A stretch of 8,066 nt of DNA from an uncultured Blautia sp. (GCA_900552095.1 URYM01000074.1:1-8066); one strand, 5' to 3'; positions 1 through 7,837 are shown, counted from the first letter of the stretch. The notes: a model not told the origin generated them from the letters alone. Translations and numbers: made by a program.

Positions 1-46
1 TACACGCGTAAGATCGTCGGCAGCGTCAGATGTGTATAAGAGACAG
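1..46 (+). other. Nextera P5-side adapter (synthetic)
   Basis: This is library-construction sequence, not genome. In order it holds the tail of the P5 oligo (TACAC, 1-5), an 8-base i5 index GCGTAAGA (6-13, which I recall as Nextera index S517), the Read 1 segment TCGTCGGCAGCGTC (14-27) and the 19-bp Tn5 mosaic end AGATGTGTATAAGAGACAG (28-46). Native DNA begins at 47. The last G of the mosaic end plus the first two native bases (TG) make a false GTG start codon at 46-48. Confidence 0.98.
4..46 (+). repeat. Left arm of a 43-bp perfect terminal inverted repeat (adapter-derived)
   Basis: Positions 4-46 are the exact reverse complement of 8024-8066. The repeat looks like a transposon terminus, and the mosaic end does descend from Tn5, but the index and Read 1 segments show it is the same sequencing adapter at both fragment ends. 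It must not be annotated as a mobile element. Confidence 0.97.
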
Positions 47-2097
47 TGGTTCAGGAGCTGGTTGACGGCGGTACTTTCCTGCTGAACTGTCCGTGGGATA
101 TGGAAGGCCTGGAGAAACATCTGCCGGGTCAGGTGAAAGCGTTCATCGCAAATCACAACATTAAATTCTACGTGATCGACGGTGTGAAGATCGGTATCGA
201 GACCGGTATGGGACCGACCCGTATCAATACGATCCTCCAGTCTGCATTCTTCAAACTGGCTGACATCATTCCGGAGACTCAGGCAATCGAACTGATGAAG
301 GCAGCTGCAAAGGCAACTTACGGACGTAAGGGTGACGATGTGGTTCAGAAGAACTGGGCAGCGATCGAAGCCGGCGCTAAGCAGGTAGTTGAGATTCAGG
401 TTCCGGAGAGCTGGAAAGACGCAGCTGATGAAGGACTGGATATGACTCATGCATCCAAGGGACGCCAGGATGCGGTTGATTTTGTTAACAACGTGCAGAG
501 CAAAGTTTCCGCTCAGGAAGGTAACTCCCTGCCGGTATCTGCATTCAAAGACTATGTAGACGGTACGACTCCCTCCGGAACTTCCGCTTATGAGAAACGT
601 GGTATCGCTGTTAATATCCCGGTTTGGAATCCGGAAAACTGTATTCAGTGTAACCGCTGTGCATACGTTTGTCCTCACGCTGTTATCCGTCCGATCGCTC
701 TGACAGAGGAAGAGGCAGCAAATGCACCGGAAGGAACACAGACCCTGCCGCTGACCGGTATGGCTGATTACAAATTCTCCATCGCAGTATCCGCTCTGGA
801 TTGTACCGGATGTGGTTCCTGTGCAAATGTCTGCCCGGGCAAGAAGGGTGCAAAGGCACTGGCTATGGAGAATATGGAAGCAAACCTGGCTTCTCAGAAG
901 TTCTTCGATTATGCAGTAGAACTGCCGGAGAAGACAGATGTAGTTGCCAAATTCAAAGAGGCTACCGTTAAGGGAAGCCAGTTTAAGAAACCGCTGCTCG
1001 AGTTCTCCGGCGCATGTGCAGGCTGCGGCGAGACTCCGTATGCAAAACTGATTACCCAGCTGTTTGGTGACAGAATGTACATCGCCAATGCTACCGGATG
1101 TTCCTCCATCTGGGGTAACTCCAGCCCGTCCACTCCTTACACGGTAAATGCTAAGGGACAGGGACCGGCATGGTGTAACTCTCTGTTCGAGGATAACGCA
1201 GAGTTCGGATACGGTATGCTGCTGGCTCAGAACGCACTGCGTGACGGCCTGAAAGCAAAGGTTGAGTCCGTACTGGCTGCAGAAGAGTCCAGCGCAGAAG
1301 TGAAAGCTGCCTGCCAGGAATATCTGGACAGCTACGGTGTAGGCGCTGCCAACGGAACTGCTACTGAGAAACTGGTTGCAGCTCTGGAAGGAATCGACTG
1401 CCCGGTTTGCCAGGATATTGTGAAGAACAAAGACTTCCTGGCTAAGAAATCTCAGTGGGTATTCGGTGGTGACGGATGGGCATACGATATCGGATTTGGC
1501 GGTGTAGACCATGTTCTGGCATCCGGACAGGATATCAACGTTATGGTATTTGATACCGAGGTTTATTCCAATACCGGCGGACAGTCCTCCAAGGCTACCC
1601 CGACCGGAGCGATCGCTCAGTTCGCAGCAGGCGGAAAAGAAGTGAAGAAGAAAGACCTGGCTTCCATCGCTATGTCTTACGGCTATGTATACGTAGCTCA
1701 GATTTCCATGGGTGCAGACTTTAACCAGACTGTAAAAGCTCTGGCAGAGGCTGAGGCATATCCGGGACCGTCCCTGATCATCGCTTACGCTCCCTGTATC
1801 AACCATGGTATCAAGAAGGGTATGTCCAAGGCTCAGACCGAGGAAGAACTGGCAGTTAAGTGCGGATACTGGCACAACTTCCGCTTCAACCCGGCTGCAG
1901 ATAATAAGTTCACGCTGGATTCCAAAGCTCCCAGTGGAGATTACCAGGAGTTCCTGGACGGAGAGGTACGTTACAATTCTCTGAAACGTGCAAATCCGGA
2001 GAAGGCTGCAAGACTGTTCGCTAAGAATGAGGCTGAGGCAAAAGAAAGATATGCATACCTGAACAAGCTGGTTACTCTGTACGGAAACGAGGAGTAA
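47..2097 (+). CDS. nifJ: Pyruvate:ferredoxin (flavodoxin) oxidoreductase, C-terminal part (5' truncated by the fragment end)
   Basis: PFOR oxidatively decarboxylates pyruvate to acetyl-CoA and CO2 and reduces ferredoxin or flavodoxin in the cytosol of anaerobes. About 682 native residues remain of the ~1,170-1,190 usual for the single-chain enzyme. Numbering below starts at the codon at 46-48. The order is: end of the gamma catalytic domain (to ~120), the EKR linker region (~120-190), a ferredoxin-like domain with two 4Fe-4S motifs (C199-x2-C202-x2-C205-x3-C209-P and C253-x2-C256-x2-C259-x3-C263-P), then the thiamine diphosphate domain. The proximal-cluster ligands appear intact: CAGCGE (C324, C327), C352 and C584. 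The TPP/Mg motif runs from GDGWAYDIG (475-483) to NTGGQ (509-513). There is no D. africanus-type C-terminal extension. The first complete codon is at 49-51; the apparent GTG at 46 is adapter-derived. Arginine codons are 7 CGT, 3 CGC and 3 AGA with no CGG or AGG, unlike the genes downstream, which fits very high expression. A terminator follows. Confidence 0.97.
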
Positions 2098-2100
2098 GGA

Positions 2101-2116
2101 CTGTTTCAGGAAACAG
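2101..2116 (+). other. Small hairpin just after the PFOR stop codon
   Basis: CTGTTT (2101-2106) and AAACAG (2111-2116) pair perfectly around the 4-nt loop CAGG, three bases after the stop codon. No T-run follows, so this is not a terminator by itself. Together with the larger hairpin downstream it may help protect the 3' end of an abundant mRNA. That role is inference, and a 6-bp stem can arise by chance. Confidence 0.4.
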
Positions 2117-2125
2117 ATAAAACAG

Positions 2126-2160
2126 AAATGGCAGCTGCCCTGTGCAGCTGTCATTTTTGT
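2126..2160 (+). terminator. Intrinsic terminator of the PFOR gene
   Basis: ATGGCAGCTGC (2128-2138) pairs with GCAGCTGTCAT (2144-2154) as an 11-bp stem with one G-U pair and the 5-nt loop CCTGT. Two A-T pairs (2126-2127 with 2155-2156) can extend it. The T-rich stretch TTTTTGT follows directly. Its position ~30 nt after the stop codon fits a Rho-independent terminator that separates PFOR from the next unit. Confidence 0.9.
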
Positions 2161-2206
2161 GCAATAAGCCAGAAAACCGGAGGAAATTCTTGTGGATTAA
2201 ATGGGT

Positions 2207-2235
2207 TTTCCAGGGTTTGGGAGTTATGGTATAAT
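2207..2235 (+). promoter_or_regulatory. Sigma-A-type promoter for the C39 peptidase gene and probably the operon
   Basis: The -10 box TATAAT (2230-2235) is a perfect consensus and carries the extended -10 motif TGG just upstream (2227-2229). A -35 candidate TTTCCA (2207-2212) matches TTGACA at 4 of 6 positions with a 17-bp spacer. Transcription would start near 2242. The promoter lies inside the longest open reading frame of the downstream gene (which opens at 2201), so the ATG at 2201 cannot be the start used on this transcript. Confidence 0.8.
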
Positions 2236-2241
2236 AAAAGC

Positions 2242-2347
2242 AGAATTCAGGCGGCACAAAGCCGCCTGTCTCTGCGGAGGCGGAGAATGGCATAACTTTT
2301 GTAAAAAACGGGAAACCTATAAGAAATGTGAGATCAGGAGTGAAAAA
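2242..2347 (+). promoter_or_regulatory. Structured 5' leader with GC-rich hairpin and competing alternative pairing
   Basis: CAGGCGGC (2248-2255) and GCCGCCTG (2261-2268) form a perfect 8-bp stem with loop ACAAA. The right arm CCGCCT (2262-2267) can instead pair with a second copy of AGGCGG at 2278-2283, with a 10-nt loop. In addition, CTCTGC (2270-2275) can pair with GCGGAG (2280-2285) while the first stem is formed. No T-run follows either state, and I find no segment that would clearly mask the ribosome binding site. The structures are visible in the sequence; a regulatory role is inference, and no known riboswitch class was recognised. Confidence 0.4.
2336..2340 (+). promoter_or_regulatory. 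Ribosome binding site that decides the C39 peptidase start
   Basis: AGGAG lies 7 nt upstream of the ATG at 2348. It favours that ATG over the far upstream ATG at 2201 (no signal peptide there, inside the promoter region) and over the in-frame ATG at 2357, which would be 16 nt away. Confidence 0.85.
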
Positions 2348-3160
2348 ATGAAGAAGATGAAAAAACAGCTCAGCATGCTGCTTGCGGTTCTGCTTATACT
2401 GACCGTTTTTCCCTGCCGGGTGTCAGCGGAGGAGCCGGATGCAAAATGGATCGATGGAGCTTTGCTGAACAGTTTCGGAGAAGAGGGGGGATGGATGAGA
2501 GATGGAAACGGGAATTATCTGTATCTGCGCCCCATGGAACCGGCTGCGGTGCTGGCTGTCCCGAACATTTTGCAGAATCCGGAACTTCCCACAGGGTGTG
2601 AATCCGTAGCCCTTACCATGCTCCTTCATTACTGGGGATATGATACGCTGGGAAAGACGGAGATCGCAGATCATTATCTTTCTTATGATACAACTAATTT
2701 TGTCTCCAGTTTTGTGGGAGATCCGCACACAGAGAACGGGGCCGGAGTCTTTGCTCCCGGGCTTACTGCGGCGGCGAATCGTTTTCTGCAGGCGAAAGGG
2801 GACAGACGGGTTGCGAGAGACCTGACGGGGGTTTCCATGGAAGGTCTTCTGACCTATCTTTCCCTGGGGGATCCGGTGGTCGTGTGGAATACCATTGATA
2901 TGATGGAACCTGGCGGGGTAAATGCCCATTACTATTATGAAGGAAGAACCTATAATTTTTATCGGGAAGAGCACTGTATGGTGCTTTGCGGTTATGACCT
3001 GAACCAGAATCAGGTATTGGTGAGTGATCCCCAGGCCGGTCTGATCTGGAGAGATCTGTCTGCTTTTGAGCGCATTTATGAACAGATGGGGAGAAATGCA
3101 ATGACGATTCAGGAGATACCGGCGGATTACCAGAATTTTGTTTCTCTTTTAAGAGGGTAA
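2348..3160 (+). CDS. Exported C39-like cysteine peptidase (Peptidase_C39_2 type)
   Basis: This is a predicted secreted papain-like cysteine peptidase of 270 residues; its substrate is unknown. An N-terminal signal peptide shows basic residues 2-6, a hydrophobic core at ~9-21 and a likely type I cleavage site after VSA (A27). The cysteine at 23 does not sit in a good lipobox. The catalytic set of the C39_2 family is visible: oxyanion Q76, nucleophile C84 in LPTGCESVAL, H209 in EEHCMVL and D227 in VSDP. The family's GVFAPGLTAAANRFL-like segment lies at 133-147 and the GDPVVVW strand at 174-180. There is no ABC transporter domain, so it is not a bacteriocin processing-exporter of the classical C39 type. 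The gene follows its own promoter and leader and ends 33 nt before the M16C gene with no terminator between. A non-proteolytic or cell-wall role cannot be excluded. Confidence 0.85.
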   Translation: MKKMKKQLSMLLAVLLILTVFPCRVSAEEPDAKWIDGALLNSFGEEGGWMRDGNGNYLYLRPMEPAAVLAVPNILQNPELPTGCESVALTMLLHYWGYDTLGKTEIADHYLSYDTTNFVSSFVGDPHTENGAGVFAPGLTAAANRFLQAKGDRRVARDLTGVSMEGLLTYLSLGDPVVVWNTIDMMEPGGVNAHYYYEGRTYNFYREEHCMVLCGYDLNQNQVLVSDPQAGLIWRDLSAFERIYEQMGRNAMTIQEIPADYQNFVSLLRG

Positions 3161-3180
3161 AACAGCGGAGGAAAACAGAA

Positions 3181-3186
3181 AAGGAG
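3181..3186 (+). promoter_or_regulatory. Ribosome binding site of the M16C peptidase gene
   Basis: AAGGAG sits 7 nt before the ATG at 3194. The 33-nt gap between the C39 stop codon and this ATG holds no hairpin or promoter-like box that I can see, which supports co-transcription. Confidence 0.85.
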
Positions 3187-3193
3187 TGAGAAG

Positions 3194-6103
3194 ATGCAGA
3201 TACCTCAGGAATACGAAGTATTACAGCGGGAAAAAATAGGTGATATTCAGTCGGAGGGATGGCTGCTCCGCCATAAAAAGAGCGGAGCCAGAGTATTGCT
3301 TCTGGCAAATCAGGATGAGAATAAGGTGTTTCATATCACCTTTCGCACCCCGCCCTCAGACAGTACGGGAGTGGCTCATATTCTGGAGCACAGCGTTTTG
3401 TGCGGGTCTGAAAAGTTTCCGCTGAAAGATCCTTTTGTGGAACTGGTAAAAGGGTCTTTGAATACATTTTTAAATGCAATGACCTATCCGGACAAGACCA
3501 TGTATCCGGTGGCCAGCTGTAATGACCGGGATTTTCAGAACCTGATCCATGTCTATATGGACGCGGTTTTTTATCCGAATATTTATAAGCAGGAGGAAAT
3601 CTTCCGGCAGGAGGGCTGGAACTATCAGCTGGAGACGGAGCAGGATCCTCTGAAATATAATGGGGTAGTTTACAATGAGATGAAGGGAGTGTTCTCTTCG
3701 GCGGAGGAACTTCTGGAGCGCCGGATCTTTGACACTCTTTTCCCGGACACTGCATACGGAGTGGAATCCGGAGGAGATCCGGAATATATTCCGGATCTGA
3801 CGTACGAGCAGTTTCTGGATTTCCACCGCAGGTATTATCATCCTTCCAACAGCTATATTTATCTGTATGGCGATATGGATATGGAGGAAAAACTGATCTG
3901 GATGGACCGGGAATATCTGAGCCGTTTTTCGGTTCAGAAAACGGATTCCGCGATCCGTCTGCAGAAACCATTCAAAGAGCGGGTAGAAAAGATCATCGAA
4001 TATCCGGTAGGGGAGCAGGAGGATGTGGAAGAAAATACATATTTAACCTGCAGTATGGTGACCGGAGATGGTCTGGATGTGGAGAAAGGGATTGCTTTTC
4101 AGGTGCTGGAGTATGCCCTTCTGGATGCGCCGGGAGCGCCGCTGAAGCAGGCTCTGCTGGATGCCGGACTGGGAAAAGATGTGATCGGCTCTTATGAAGA
4201 TGGAATTTATCAGCCGTTCTTTACTATTATGGCAAAAAATGCCAGAATTGAGGACAAGGACCGTTTTGCGGCGGTGATTGAGGAACAGCTGCGGAAACTG
4301 GCGGAAGAGGGGATTGATAAGAAAGCGCTGAAAGCCGGGATCAATTATTTTGAATTCCGTTTTCGGGAGGCGGATTATTCTTCCTATCCCAAGGGACTGA
4401 TGTACGGGATTGATGTGATGGACAGCTGGCTGTATGATGAGGATGCGCCTTTTGCATATCTAAAACAGCTGGATCATTATGAGAGCCTGAAGAAAAAAGC
4501 AGAGGGAAATTATTTTGAGATGCTGATCCGTGACTGCCTTCTGGATAATCCCCACAGCGCACTGGTCGCAGCCGTTCCCAGGAGAGGACTGGCGGCAGAG
4601 CAGGAGCGCAGGCTGGAAGAAAAACTGGCCGGGAAGAAAGAGTCCATGAGCGGCAGTGAACTGGCGGAGATGGTGAAGAAAACAAAGGCGCTGACGGCAT
4701 ACCAGGAGGCAGAGGATTCTGCGGAGGCAATTGCCAGCATTCCCCGGCTGTCCAGATCCGATATCCGGCGGGAAGCGGTGAAGCTCTGCAATGAGGAGCG
4801 CAGTCTGGCCGAAGTTCCGGTGGTATTTCATGATCTCTATACCAATGGGATCGCATATTTGAATTTGCTTTTTGATACGGCGCAGATACCGGATGAGCTG
4901 GTGCCTTATCTGGGACTTTTGAAATCTGTGCTGGGATATGTAGATACGGAGCACTATACGTATGGGGAACTTTTCCATGAGATCCACGCAAATTCCGGCG
5001 GGGTATACTGCGGTCTGCACGTGTTTGAGCAGGAAGAGAAAGGCTGCCGTATGTTCTTTGGCGTGAAGGCCAAATGTCTGTATTCCCAGTTGGAGTTTGT
5101 GTTCCGGATGATCCGGGAAATGCTCTGTACTTCAAAGGTGAGAGATGAGAAGCGTATGCGTGAGATCCTGGCCCGCCAGAGATCCCGTCTGGAAGTAAGC
5201 CTGGCGGATAATGGCCATGTGACAGCCATGTCCCGCTCTTCCGCATATTTTTCTCCTACTTTTGCTTTTCAGGACAGGACATCAGGGATTGATTATTATT
5301 GGTTTGCGGCAGATCTGGAACAGCATTTTGATGAGAAGAAGGAAGAAATCTTTGACAGTCTGGAACGTCTGATCCGGATGATCTTCAGACCGGAAAATCT
5401 GCTGGTGAGCTTTACGGCAGATGAGTCCGGATATGAAAAACTCTCCTCACCCCTTACGCATTTGCAGGAAGTCCTTTTCCGGGATGAAGTAGAAAAGGGA
5501 AGCTTTTGTTTCCGGGCAGAGCAGAAAAATGAGGGATTCAAGACGGCCGGGCAGGTACAGTATGCGGCCGTCAGCGGCAATTACCGGGAAGCAGGATTTG
5601 ATTATACGGGAGCATTCCGGATCCTGAAGGTACTCTTTAATTATGAATATCTCTGGACCAATATTCGCGTAAAGGGCGGAGCTTATGGCTGCATGAGCGG
5701 ATTCCGGAGAAACGGGGACAGTTATCTGGTATCCTATCGGGATCCCAATCTGGCTAAGACGCTGGAAGTATATCGGGGTGCGGCAGAATATCTGAGAAAT
5801 TATCAGGCTGACGAGGAAGAGATGACGAAATATGTGATCGGAACGATCAGTGATATGGATGTTCCGCTGACTCCCTCGGGAAGGGGCAGTATGTCGATGA
5901 CTGCTTATCTGTGCGGAGTGACGCAGGAAATGCTGCAGAGGGAGAGAGATCAGGTGCTGAATGCTTCTGTGGAGGAGATTCGGGCTCTGGCAGATCCCAT
6001 AGAGGCTGTGGTTGCTCAGAACAATCTCTGTGTGATCGGAAGCGAGAGTGCTGTGGAGGAAAACCGGGAACTGTTTGGCCAGGTGAAGACACTGGTAAGA
6101 TAA
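3194..6103 (+). CDS. M16C-family zinc metallopeptidase (insulinase superfamily, PreP/HypA type)
   Basis: This is a full-length 969-residue, presequence-protease-like M16C enzyme. The family degrades short unstructured peptides inside a closed two-halved chamber. No signal peptide is present, so it is probably cytosolic. The inverted zinc motif HxxEH is H62-I-L-E65-H66, and the third zinc ligand fits E162 in NEMKGV, 96 residues after H66. The same spacing occurs in plant PreP as I recall it. The C-terminal half carries the substrate-binding Arg/Tyr pair R825 and Y831 in RVKGGAYG, so both halves look functional. The order is: N-terminal M16 pair (to ~450), a charged helical linker (~460-510, Glu/Lys/Ala-rich), the M16C-associated domain (from ~515), then the last M16-like domain. 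The ribosome binding site of era overlaps this gene's stop codon. In bacteria the role is likely peptide turnover; the exact substrate is unknown. Confidence 0.94.
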   Translation: MQIPQEYEVLQREKIGDIQSEGWLLRHKKSGARVLLLANQDENKVFHITFRTPPSDSTGVAHILEHSVLCGSEKFPLKDPFVELVKGSLNTFLNAMTYPDKTMYPVASCNDRDFQNLIHVYMDAVFYPNIYKQEEIFRQEGWNYQLETEQDPLKYNGVVYNEMKGVFSSAEELLERRIFDTLFPDTAYGVESGGDPEYIPDLTYEQFLDFHRRYYHPSNSYIYLYGDMDMEEKLIWMDREYLSRFSVQKTDSAIRLQKPFKERVEKIIEYPVGEQEDVEENTYLTCSMVTGDGLDVEKGIAFQVLEYALLDAPGAPLKQALLDAGLGKDVIGSYEDGIYQPFFTIMAKNARIEDKDRFAAVIEEQLRKLAEEGIDKKALKAGINYFEFRFREADYSSYPKGLMYGIDVMDSWLYDEDAPFAYLKQLDHYESLKKKAEGNYFEMLIRDCLLDNPHSALVAAVPRRGLAAEQERRLEEKLAGKKESMSGSELAEMVKKTKALTAYQEAEDSAEAIASIPRLSRSDIRREAVKLCNEERSLAEVPVVFHDLYTNGIAYLNLLFDTAQIPDELVPYLGLLKSVLGYVDTEHYTYGELFHEIHANSGGVYCGLHVFEQEEKGCRMFFGVKAKCLYSQLEFVFRMIREMLCTSKVRDEKRMREILARQRSRLEVSLADNGHVTAMSRSSAYFSPTFAFQDRTSGIDYYWFAADLEQHFDEKKEEIFDSLERLIRMIFRPENLLVSFTADESGYEKLSSPLTHLQEVLFRDEVEKGSFCFRAEQKNEGFKTAGQVQYAAVSGNYREAGFDYTGAFRILKVLFNYEYLWTNIRVKGGAYGCMSGFRRNGDSYLVSYRDPNLAKTLEVYRGAAEYLRNYQADEEEMTKYVIGTISDMDVPLTPSGRGSMSMTAYLCGVTQEMLQRERDQVLNASVEEIRALADPIEAVVAQNNLCVIGSESAVEENRELFGQVKTLVR

Positions 6104-6108
6104 AGGAG
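6102..6108 (+). promoter_or_regulatory. Ribosome binding site of era, overlapping the M16C stop codon
   Basis: AAAGGAG begins within the TAA stop of the M16C gene (6101-6103) and is only 4 nt from the era ATG at 6113. The short spacing and overlap suggest that ribosomes finishing the M16C gene reload onto era, that is, translational coupling. The start is fixed by the conserved N-terminus that directly precedes the G1 motif. Confidence 0.75.
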
Positions 6109-6112
6109 TATT

Positions 6113-7018
6113 ATGGAAAGAGCATATAAATCAGGATTTGCAGCGATTATCGGACGCCCCAATGTGGGCAAGTCTACACTTATGAACCGGCTGATCGGAC
6201 AGAAGATAGCGATTACTTCCAAGAAACCGCAGACGACCCGGAACCGCATTCAGACGGTTTATACCTGTGAACAGGGACAGATTATTTTTCAGGATACCCC
6301 GGGAATCCACAAAGCAAAGAACAAGCTGGGGGAATATATGGTCAATGTGGCGCAGAAAACCCTGGAAGATGTGGATGTGATCCTGTGGCTGGTGGAAGCC
6401 TCCACTTATATAGGGCCGGGGGAAAAGTACATTGCAGAGCAGCTGGAGAAGACGAAAAAACCGGTGATTCTGGTGATTAATAAAGTAGATACGATCAAGA
6501 AGGAAGAGATTCTGGCGGTAATTGATGCGTACCGGAAGCTGTATGATTTCCGGGAGATTGTGCCCACCTCAGCACTGCGGGGACAGAATATGGAGGATCT
6601 GATTGATACGATTTTTCGCTATCTTCCGGAAGGCCCCCAGTTTTATGACGAGGATACAGTGACGGATCAGCCTCAGAGACAGATTGTGGCTGAGATCATC
6701 CGGGAAAAGGCGCTCCATGCGCTGGACGAAGAGATTCCCCATGGGATCGCTGTGACGATAGAACGGATGAGAGAGAGGAAAAGAGGAAATATCTGCGATA
6801 TTGAGGCGACAATTATCTGTGAGAGAGATTCCCACAAAGGAATTATCATCGGGAAGCAGGGAGCCATGCTGAAAAAGATCGGCACAAATGCGCGCTATGA
6901 GATTGAACAGATGCTGGAAGAACAGGTCAATTTAAAAATCTGGGTGAAGGTGCGCAAAGACTGGCGGGACAATGATATCCAGATGAAAAATTTTGGATAC
7001 AATAAGAAGGAAATCTAG
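6113..7018 (+). CDS. era: GTPase Era, 16S rRNA-binding ribosome assembly factor
   Basis: Era is an essential or near-essential GTPase that binds the 3' end of 16S rRNA and helps mature the 30S subunit. At 301 residues it has the usual length. The GTPase domain shows G1 GRPNVGKS (14-21), the switch I region with [10 protein letters not shown] (37-46), G3 DTPG (61-64), G4 NKVD (123-126) and G5 SAL (153-155). The C-terminal type II KH domain carries its GxxG loop as GKQG (247-250) in [14 protein letters not shown], followed by the typical [11 protein letters not shown] ending. All key motifs are intact. The gene lies 9 nt after the M16C gene and 2 nt before recO. The era-recO adjacency is common in Firmicutes and supports both calls. 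Confidence 0.98.
   Translation: MERAYKSGFAAIIGRPNVGKSTLMNRLIGQKIAITSKKPQTTRNRIQTVYTCEQGQIIFQDTPGIHKAKNKLGEYMVNVAQKTLEDVDVILWLVEASTYIGPGEKYIAEQLEKTKKPVILVINKVDTIKKEEILAVIDAYRKLYDFREIVPTSALRGQNMEDLIDTIFRYLPEGPQFYDEDTVTDQPQRQIVAEIIREKALHALDEEIPHGIAVTIERMRERKRGNICDIEATIICERDSHKGIIIGKQGAMLKKIGTNARYEIEQMLEEQVNLKIWVKVRKDWRDNDIQMKNFGYNKKEI
7007..7011 (+). promoter_or_regulatory. Ribosome binding site of recO inside the end of era
   Basis: AAGGA lies within the last codons of era, 9 nt before the recO ATG at 7021. Era's TAG stop is only 2 nt from that ATG, so recO translation is probably coupled to era. Confidence 0.7.
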
Positions 7019-7020
7019 CG

Positions 7021-7764
7021 ATGAGTGAGAAGACAACGGTGACCGGGGTGGTGCTTTTTGCCGCCCCGGTGGGGGAATCAGACAGAAGGGTTGTACTGCT
7101 GACGAGAGAGAGGGGAAAGATCACAGCTTTTGCCCGGGGCGCCCGCAGGCAGAACAGCCCGCTTCTGGCTGCCACGAATCCCTTTGTCTTTGGCTATTTC
7201 CAGTTCTATGAAGGACGCACGGCATATAATCTGGTGCAGGCGAATGTGAGGAATTACTTTACGGAGCTGGCGGCAGAACTGCCAGGCGTCTATTATGGTT
7301 TCTATTTTCTGGAATTCGCAGACTATTATACAAGAGAGGGAAATGAAGAGGGCGATATGGTGAATCTGCTGTATGTGTCCTTAAAGAGCCTTCTGAATCC
7401 CAGCTTTTCTCCGGTGCTGGTGCGCCGGATCTATGAATGGAAAGCGATGGTGATCAACGGGGAGTATCCGCAGCTGTTCGGGTGCGCTTCCTGTGGAACA
7501 AAAGAGAATCTGACGGGACTTAGTTTTCACCGGGGCGGCGTTCTCTGCAGCACCTGTTCGGAGAAAGAGCGGGGAGTGCAGAGAATATCGGAGTCAGCCC
7601 TCTACACGCTGCAGTATATTACGGCCTCCCCGGTGGAAAAGCTCTTCCGCTTTACGGTGACTCCCGAGGTGCTGGAGGAAGTGGATCATCTGGTGGGAGC
7701 CTGTGTGAAAAATTATATTGACCGGCCCTTCAGAAGTCTGGAAATTTTAGAACGGATGATTTAA
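7021..7764 (+). CDS. recO: DNA repair protein RecO
   Basis: RecO works in the RecFOR pathway: it binds single-stranded DNA and SSB, anneals strands and helps load RecA at gaps. The 247-residue length is typical. The N-terminal OB-fold begins with [21 protein letters not shown] and continues into the [12 protein letters not shown] segment (32-43), the usual RecO pattern. A helical C-terminal domain carries a zinc site with C155-x2-C158 and C176-x2-C179, the four-cysteine arrangement found in many Gram-positive RecO proteins. The C-terminal [10 protein letters not shown] (234-243) is a family signature. No terminator is seen after the stop codon, so transcripts may continue into the lipoprotein gene. 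Confidence 0.96.
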   Translation: MSEKTTVTGVVLFAAPVGESDRRVVLLTRERGKITAFARGARRQNSPLLAATNPFVFGYFQFYEGRTAYNLVQANVRNYFTELAAELPGVYYGFYFLEFADYYTREGNEEGDMVNLLYVSLKSLLNPSFSPVLVRRIYEWKAMVINGEYPQLFGCASCGTKENLTGLSFHRGGVLCSTCSEKERGVQRISESALYTLQYITASPVEKLFRFTVTPEVLEEVDHLVGACVKNYIDRPFRSLEILERMI

Positions 7765-7779
7765 AATGGATCCCGGCAG

Positions 7780-7808
7780 TTGAAAAGGGGCGGGAAAAAT
7801 AGTATAAT
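7780..7808 (+). promoter_or_regulatory. Sigma-A-type promoter for the lipoprotein gene
   Basis: TTGAAA (7780-7785, 5 of 6 to consensus) and TATAAT (7803-7808, perfect) are separated by exactly 17 bp. Transcription should start near 7815, giving a short ~23-nt leader. A 5-bp inverted repeat TCCCG/CGGGA (7771-7775 and 7791-7795) flanks the -35 box; it has no T-run and is not a good terminator. Confidence 0.85.
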
Positions 7809-7824
7809 ATGAAAGATTATATGC

Positions 7825-7830
7825 AGGAGG
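7825..7830 (+). promoter_or_regulatory. Ribosome binding site of the lipoprotein gene
   Basis: A perfect AGGAGG lies 7 nt before the ATG at 7838, which settles the start and suggests efficient translation. Confidence 0.88.
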
Positions 7831-7837
7831 AAAAACC

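Noticed and set aside
4..9. MluI-like ACGCGT at both ends (4-9 and 8061-8066), suggesting a cloning site
   Set aside because: It arises from the P5 tail ending in CAC followed by index GCGTAAGA; it is a coincidence of the index sequence.
909..1133. Antisense open frame within PFOR
   Set aside because: It lies opposite conserved Fe-S and TPP coding sequence and has no ribosome binding site or motif of its own.
2190..2234. Tiny ORF of 14 codons starting TTG behind GGAGGA (2179-2184), a possible hydrophobic small peptide
   Set aside because: No promoter is visible between the PFOR terminator and this ORF, and it overlaps the downstream promoter. It is most likely chance.
2266..2273. CTGTCTCT in the C39 leader, matching the first 8 bases of the mosaic end, as a sign of an internal adapter join
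   Set aside because: Only 8 of 19 bases match, and the sequence then diverges. The flanking bases form a native-looking hairpin, and no Read 1 segment is present.
2248..2290. Possible cyclic-di-GMP or other known riboswitch because of a CACAAAGCC stretch
   Set aside because: The other conserved core elements upstream and downstream are missing, so no known class is supported.
4341..5246. Long antisense open frame (301 residues) within the M16C gene
   Set aside because: It is proline, serine and histidine rich with no recognisable motif, and it sits opposite a fully conserved coding gene. It is a shadow frame.
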